Shown one piece after another: positions 7,459 through 10,000 of a stretch of 10,000 bases of DNA (the first letter of the stretch is position 1; each line of letters starts with the position of its first letter). This DNA comes from Desulfarculus sp. GTDB lineage: Bacteria; Desulfobacterota; Desulfarculia; Desulfarculales; Desulfarculaceae. The position numbers were made by a program, and so were the translations under genes. The DNA is taken from positions 1 through 10,000 of the forward strand of contig JAIWNN010000074.1 in NCBI GenBank assembly GCA_020216805.1, in the 5' to 3' direction. The notes below the pieces were generated by a model. It was not told the DNA's origin. It ran no database searches and saw nothing but the letters and a program-made list of their open reading frames with translations.

Positions 7459-8127
7459 ATGATCGTAGGTGACAGCAAGCCTTTGGAAGAAATCCTCGAG
7501 ATGATCGAGGGCAAGGACAGGGTCCTGGTGTTGGGTTGTCGCGGCTGCGTCACGGTCTGCAACGTGGGCGGCGAGAAGGAGGTGGGCATCCTGGCCACCG
7601 CCTTGCGCATCGCCCGCAAGATGCGCGGCCTGCCGGGCCACATCGAGGAGCGCACCCTGGAGCGCCAGTGCGACCCGGAGTACATTGAGGAATTGGCCGA
7701 CGCGGCCGAGGGCTATGACGCCATCGTCTCCATCGCCTGCGGGGTGGGACCTCAGTTCGTCGCCGAGCGCTTTCCGGCGGCGCGGGTGTATCCCGGCATA
7801 AACACCACCTTCATCGGCGGAGCGCTGGAGCACGGCGTCTGGAGCGAGCGCTGCCAGAGCTGCGGCAACTGCCTGGTGCACCACTTCGGCGGCCTGTGCC
7901 CCATCGCCCGTTGCTCCAAGAGCCTGATGAACGGCCCCTGCGGCGGCTCGGCCAACAAGAAGTGCGAGATCAGCCCCGAGGTGGACTGCGTCTGGCATCT
8001 GATCGTGGAGAAGATGGAGGCCATGGGTCGGCTGGAGGAGCTGGAGCGGGTCTGGCCGGTCAAGAACTGGATCACCAGCCGCGACGGCGGCCCGCGGCGG
8101 CGGGTGAGGGAGGATCTGAAGCAATGA
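7459..8127 (+). CDS. metV: MetV, iron-sulfur partner of methylenetetrahydrofolate reductase
   Basis: A 222-residue cysteine-rich protein of the family that carries the MTHFR C-terminal (MetV) domain. It forms a complex with MetF and carries electrons to or from its flavin through iron-sulfur (and probably zinc) sites. Cysteine motifs: C27-x2-C30-x3-C34 (GCRGCVTVC), C94 in ACGVGP, C132-x2-C135-x2-C138, C147, C152, C161 in the signature NGPCGGS, C169 and C177. The first reading of the frame would begin at GTG 7450, but ATG 7459 is preferred because GAGG at 7447-7450 lies eight bases before it, while GTG has no site. It starts 41 bases after mvhD and overlaps metF by four bases (ATGA), so translational coupling with metF is likely. 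Typical acetogen MetV is of similar size. Confidence 0.92.
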   Translation: MIVGDSKPLEEILEMIEGKDRVLVLGCRGCVTVCNVGGEKEVGILATALRIARKMRGLPGHIEERTLERQCDPEYIEELADAAEGYDAIVSIACGVGPQFVAERFPAARVYPGINTTFIGGALEHGVWSERCQSCGNCLVHHFGGLCPIARCSKSLMNGPCGGSANKKCEISPEVDCVWHLIVEKMEAMGRLEELERVWPVKNWITSRDGGPRRRVREDLKQ

Positions 8128-9053
8128 AAGCGGGCAGCAACCTCGAGAAAGTGCTGAAGGCCGGCCATTTCGCCGTCACCGGCGAGTTGGGCCCCCCCCG
8201 GGGCAACAACGCCGAGGAGGTGCGCCACAAGGCCCATTTCCTCAAGGGCGTGGTGGACTCGGTGAACATCACCGACAACCAGACCGCCGTGGTGCGCATG
8301 GCCTCTTGGGCGGCTTGCAAGATCCTGATCGACGAGGGCCTGGAGCCCAACTACCAGATGGTCTGCCGCGACCGCAACCGCATCGCTCTGCAGAGCGACA
8401 TCCTGGGGGCCACCGCCCTGGGCATCAAGAACGTGCTCTGTCTGTCCGGCGACCACCAGCGTTTCGGCGATCATCCCGAGGGCAAAAACGTCTATGACCT
8501 GGACTCGGTGCAACTTATCACCGTGTTCAAGAAGATGCGCGACGAGGGCAAGTTCCTGAACGACAAGGAGCTGGACGGCGCGCCCGGGGTCTTCATCGGC
8601 GCGGCGGCCAACCCCTTCGCTGATCCCTTCGACTTTCGGGTGACCCGATTGGCCAAGAAGATCGCGGCCGGGGCCGACTTCATCCAAACCCAGTGCATCT
8701 ATAACCTGCCCAAGTTCCGCGAGTACATGAAGCGGGCGGTGGACAAGGGCCTGCACGAGAAGTGCGCCATCCTGGCCGGCATCACGCCCTTGAAAAGCGT
8801 CGGCATGGCCAAGTACATGGCCAAGTTCGTGCCCGGCATGGACGTACCCGAGGAGTTGGTCAAGCGCCTGCAAGGCGTGGACAAGAAGGCCCAAGGCGAC
8901 GAGGGCATCAAGATCGCCATCGAGATGATCCAGGAGATCCGGGAAACCATGCCCGGGGTGGCCGGGGTGCATGTGATGGCCATCGAGTGGGAGCACCGGG
9001 CCAAGGAAATCGTGGAGGGCGCGGGGCTCCTTCCCCGACCGGTGGTGGACTGA
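8124..9053 (+). CDS. metF: Methylenetetrahydrofolate reductase, MetF (MetVF type)
   Basis: A 309-residue FAD enzyme with the single TIM-barrel expected of MetF. It interconverts 5,10-methylene-THF and 5-methyl-THF, the last folate step before the methyl group goes to the corrinoid protein of the acetyl-CoA pathway; in sulfate reducers that oxidise acetate it runs in reverse. E21 in GELGPPRG matches the catalytic glutamate of the E-x-x-P-P-R motif, SVNITDN follows the substrate-binding loop, D110 in CLSGDH matches the flavin-contacting aspartate, and FIQTQCIYN is a family block near the folate site. The ATG lies inside the metV stop overlap and has a GGGAGG site at 8108-8113. Pairing with MetV implies that electrons come through MetV and the MvhD/HdrA-like proteins rather than directly from NADH; this is inferred from context. 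Confidence 0.95.
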   Translation: MKAGSNLEKVLKAGHFAVTGELGPPRGNNAEEVRHKAHFLKGVVDSVNITDNQTAVVRMASWAACKILIDEGLEPNYQMVCRDRNRIALQSDILGATALGIKNVLCLSGDHQRFGDHPEGKNVYDLDSVQLITVFKKMRDEGKFLNDKELDGAPGVFIGAAANPFADPFDFRVTRLAKKIAAGADFIQTQCIYNLPKFREYMKRAVDKGLHEKCAILAGITPLKSVGMAKYMAKFVPGMDVPEELVKRLQGVDKKAQGDEGIKIAIEMIQEIRETMPGVAGVHVMAIEWEHRAKEIVEGAGLLPRPVVD

Positions 9054-9061
9054 GGCCGGCC

Positions 9062-9098
9062 GGCCATCGTCAGGCCGCGTGACGACCTGGCGATGGCC
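9062..9098 (+). terminator. Long hairpin after metF, possible operon end
   Basis: GGCCATCG at 9062-9069 pairs with CGATGGCC at 9091-9098, and the stem continues through a T-G pair to CAGG 9071-9074 with CCTG 9086-9089, giving 13 pairs and an 11-base loop, nine bases after the metF stop. There is no T-tract behind it, only an A-rich run, so it may be a rho-assisted terminator or a 3'-end stabiliser rather than a classical intrinsic one. Confidence 0.5.
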
Positions 9099-9160
9099 AA
9101 CAAAATAGAGGGCGAGGATACCCCCGTCTCTACGTCGATAATTGAGGCTTCTTGGCTGTA

Positions 9161-9207
9161 GGGGCGGGGTTTATCCCCGCCCTGCTCGTCCCGGAAACAC
9201 CACGAGC
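9161..9207. repeat. REP-like double palindrome
   Basis: Two adjacent inverted repeats: GGGCGGGG (9162-9169) with CCCCGCCC (9175-9182), loop TTTAT, and GCTCGT (9184-9189) with ACGAGC (9202-9207), loop 12 bases. The first belongs to a GTAGGGGCGGG...CCCGCCC style of palindrome that I recall as dispersed in intergenic regions of many GC-rich bacteria. Being non-coding, between two unrelated operons and symmetric, it is likely a dispersed repeat, but copy number cannot be judged from one window. Confidence 0.45.
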
Positions 9208-9276
9208 CTGTCCTGAGTCCATCGCGCCATCCCTTGATGTTGACCGGGCCGGCTTCCGCGCGCCCCAGCCTCCAAA

Positions 9277-9306
9277 TTGACACCACTGTCGGGCCGAGGA
9301 TATATT
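9277..9306 (+). promoter_or_regulatory. Sigma70-type promoter of thrC
   Basis: A perfect TTGACA at 9277-9282 and TATATT (5 of 6) at 9301-9306, separated by 18 bases, within a short AT-rich break in GC-rich DNA. The predicted start near 9313 gives the threonine synthase gene a leader of about 28 bases with GGAGAG at 9330-9335. This is the best promoter match in the window. Confidence 0.72.
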
Positions 9307-9340
9307 TCAGGCCTTGTCCCACCCCCATTGGAGAGCCCGC

Positions 9341-10000
9341 ATGCGGCTAGAGGAATTCTCCCCGGCGGATCGCGAACTGGTGTTGCCCCAGGTCGGGGGC
9401 GACCTGCAATACCACTGCCTGGGGTGCGGCGCCCGGCACGGCATCGCCAAGCTGCTCTACACCTGCCCGGACTGCGGCGAGGTGCTCCTGATCGAGGACC
9501 AGGATTTCGCCCGGCTCAAGCAGCGCCCGGGCGCGGCCTGGCGGCGGGCCTTCGACCTGCGCCGGATGCTCAACCTGCCGGCCATCAAGGGCATCTTCCG
9601 CTACCACGAGTTGGTGGCCCCGGTGGTGCCGGCCGACAGCGTGGTCTACCTGGGCGAGGGCCACACCCCCCTGGTCGAGGCCCCGCCCCGCCTGCGCGCG
9701 GCCCTGGGCCAGGACTTCTGCTTCAAGAACGACGGCCAGAACCCGTCCGCCTCCTTCAAGGACCGGGGCATGGCGGTGGCCCTGTCCTTCCTCAACTACT
9801 TGATCAAGCACCAAGGCTTGGGAAAAGTCCTGAGCGTCTGCGCCAGCACCGGCGACACCAGCGCCGCCGCCGCCCTCTACGGGGCCTACCTGGCCCCGGC
9901 GGTGGCCTCGGCGGTGCTGCTGCCCCGGGGCAAGGTGACCCCCCAGCAGTTGGCCCAGCCCCTGGGCTCCGGGGCCATGGTCTTCGAGATCCCCGGGGTC
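9341..10000 (+). CDS. thrC: Threonine synthase, N-terminal part (runs off window)
   Basis: The first 220 residues of a PLP enzyme that converts O-phosphohomoserine to threonine in the cytoplasm; the frame is still open at the window end. A zinc-ribbon-like N-terminal segment has C26-x2-C29 and C42-x2-C45, as in many bacterial and archaeal threonine synthases of this class. The segment GEGHTPLVEAP (106-116) precedes FKNDGQNPSASFKDRG, in which K140 of SFKDRG is the expected PLP Schiff-base lysine. CASTGDTSAAAALYGAY then matches the glycine/serine-rich phosphate-binding loop. The ATG at 9341 has GGAGAG five bases upstream and a strong promoter ahead of it. It is unrelated to the folate operon and has its own transcription start. 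Related PLP fold-type II enzymes are possible, but the motifs favour threonine synthase. Confidence 0.9.
   Translation, partial: MRLEEFSPADRELVLPQVGGDLQYHCLGCGARHGIAKLLYTCPDCGEVLLIEDQDFARLKQRPGAAWRRAFDLRRMLNLPAIKGIFRYHELVAPVVPADSVVYLGEGHTPLVEAPPRLRAALGQDFCFKNDGQNPSASFKDRGMAVALSFLNYLIKHQGLGKVLSVCASTGDTSAAAALYGAYLAPAVASAVLLPRGKVTPQQLAQPLGSGAMVFEIPGV

Overview
This GC-rich window, with strong G/C preference at third codon positions, carries a block of Wood-Ljungdahl (reductive acetyl-CoA) methyl-branch genes followed by the start of an unrelated amino-acid gene, all on the + strand. The gene content is an acetogen/sulfate-reducer style MetV-MetF pair, an HdrA-type flavoprotein, an MvhD-type protein with a probable selenocysteine, and a divergent 591-residue formate-tetrahydrofolate ligase. 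It suggests an anaerobic, selenocysteine-using bacterium, most likely a Desulfobacterota (deltaproteobacterial) sulfate reducer or relative. The assignment is inferred from gene content and style, not from a search.

Layout: (1) 1-230, a leader with a candidate promoter and several possible hairpins. (2) 231-2006, fhs, closed by a textbook intrinsic terminator at 2031-2064. (3) 2065-2472, a gene-poor stretch that is AT-richer in its first half and should hold the promoter of the next operon. (4) 2473-6906, a giant 1477-residue multidomain HdrA-like flavoprotein with a GltD/NfnB-like NAD(P)H module nested inside its first HdrA domain. (5) 6995-7417, mvhD, whose codon 16 is an in-frame TGA at a conserved cysteine position, followed by a SECIS-like hairpin. 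(6) 7459-8127 metV and 8124-9053 metF, overlapping by 4 bases. (7) 9054-9340, an intergenic region with a long hairpin, a REP-like double palindrome and a strong sigma70-type promoter. (8) 9341 to the window end, a 5'-partial-length threonine synthase gene that runs off the edge.

How the genes fit together: Fhs activates formate on tetrahydrofolate. MetF with MetV interconverts methylene- and methyl-tetrahydrofolate. MvhD and the giant HdrA-like protein are the expected electron relay to and from MetVF. In acetogens such as Moorella the comparable cluster is metVF-hdrABC-mvhD. Here hdrB and hdrC are absent, and the HdrA-like protein has gained an NAD(P)H-type flavoprotein domain. The inferred system is a flavin-based bifurcating or confurcating methylene-THF reductase complex wired to NAD(P)H and ferredoxin, with a selenocysteine in its MvhD subunit. 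The most notable points are the selenocysteine codon, which would mis-annotate mvhD as a 114-residue fragment, and the nested domain architecture of the HdrA-like protein.
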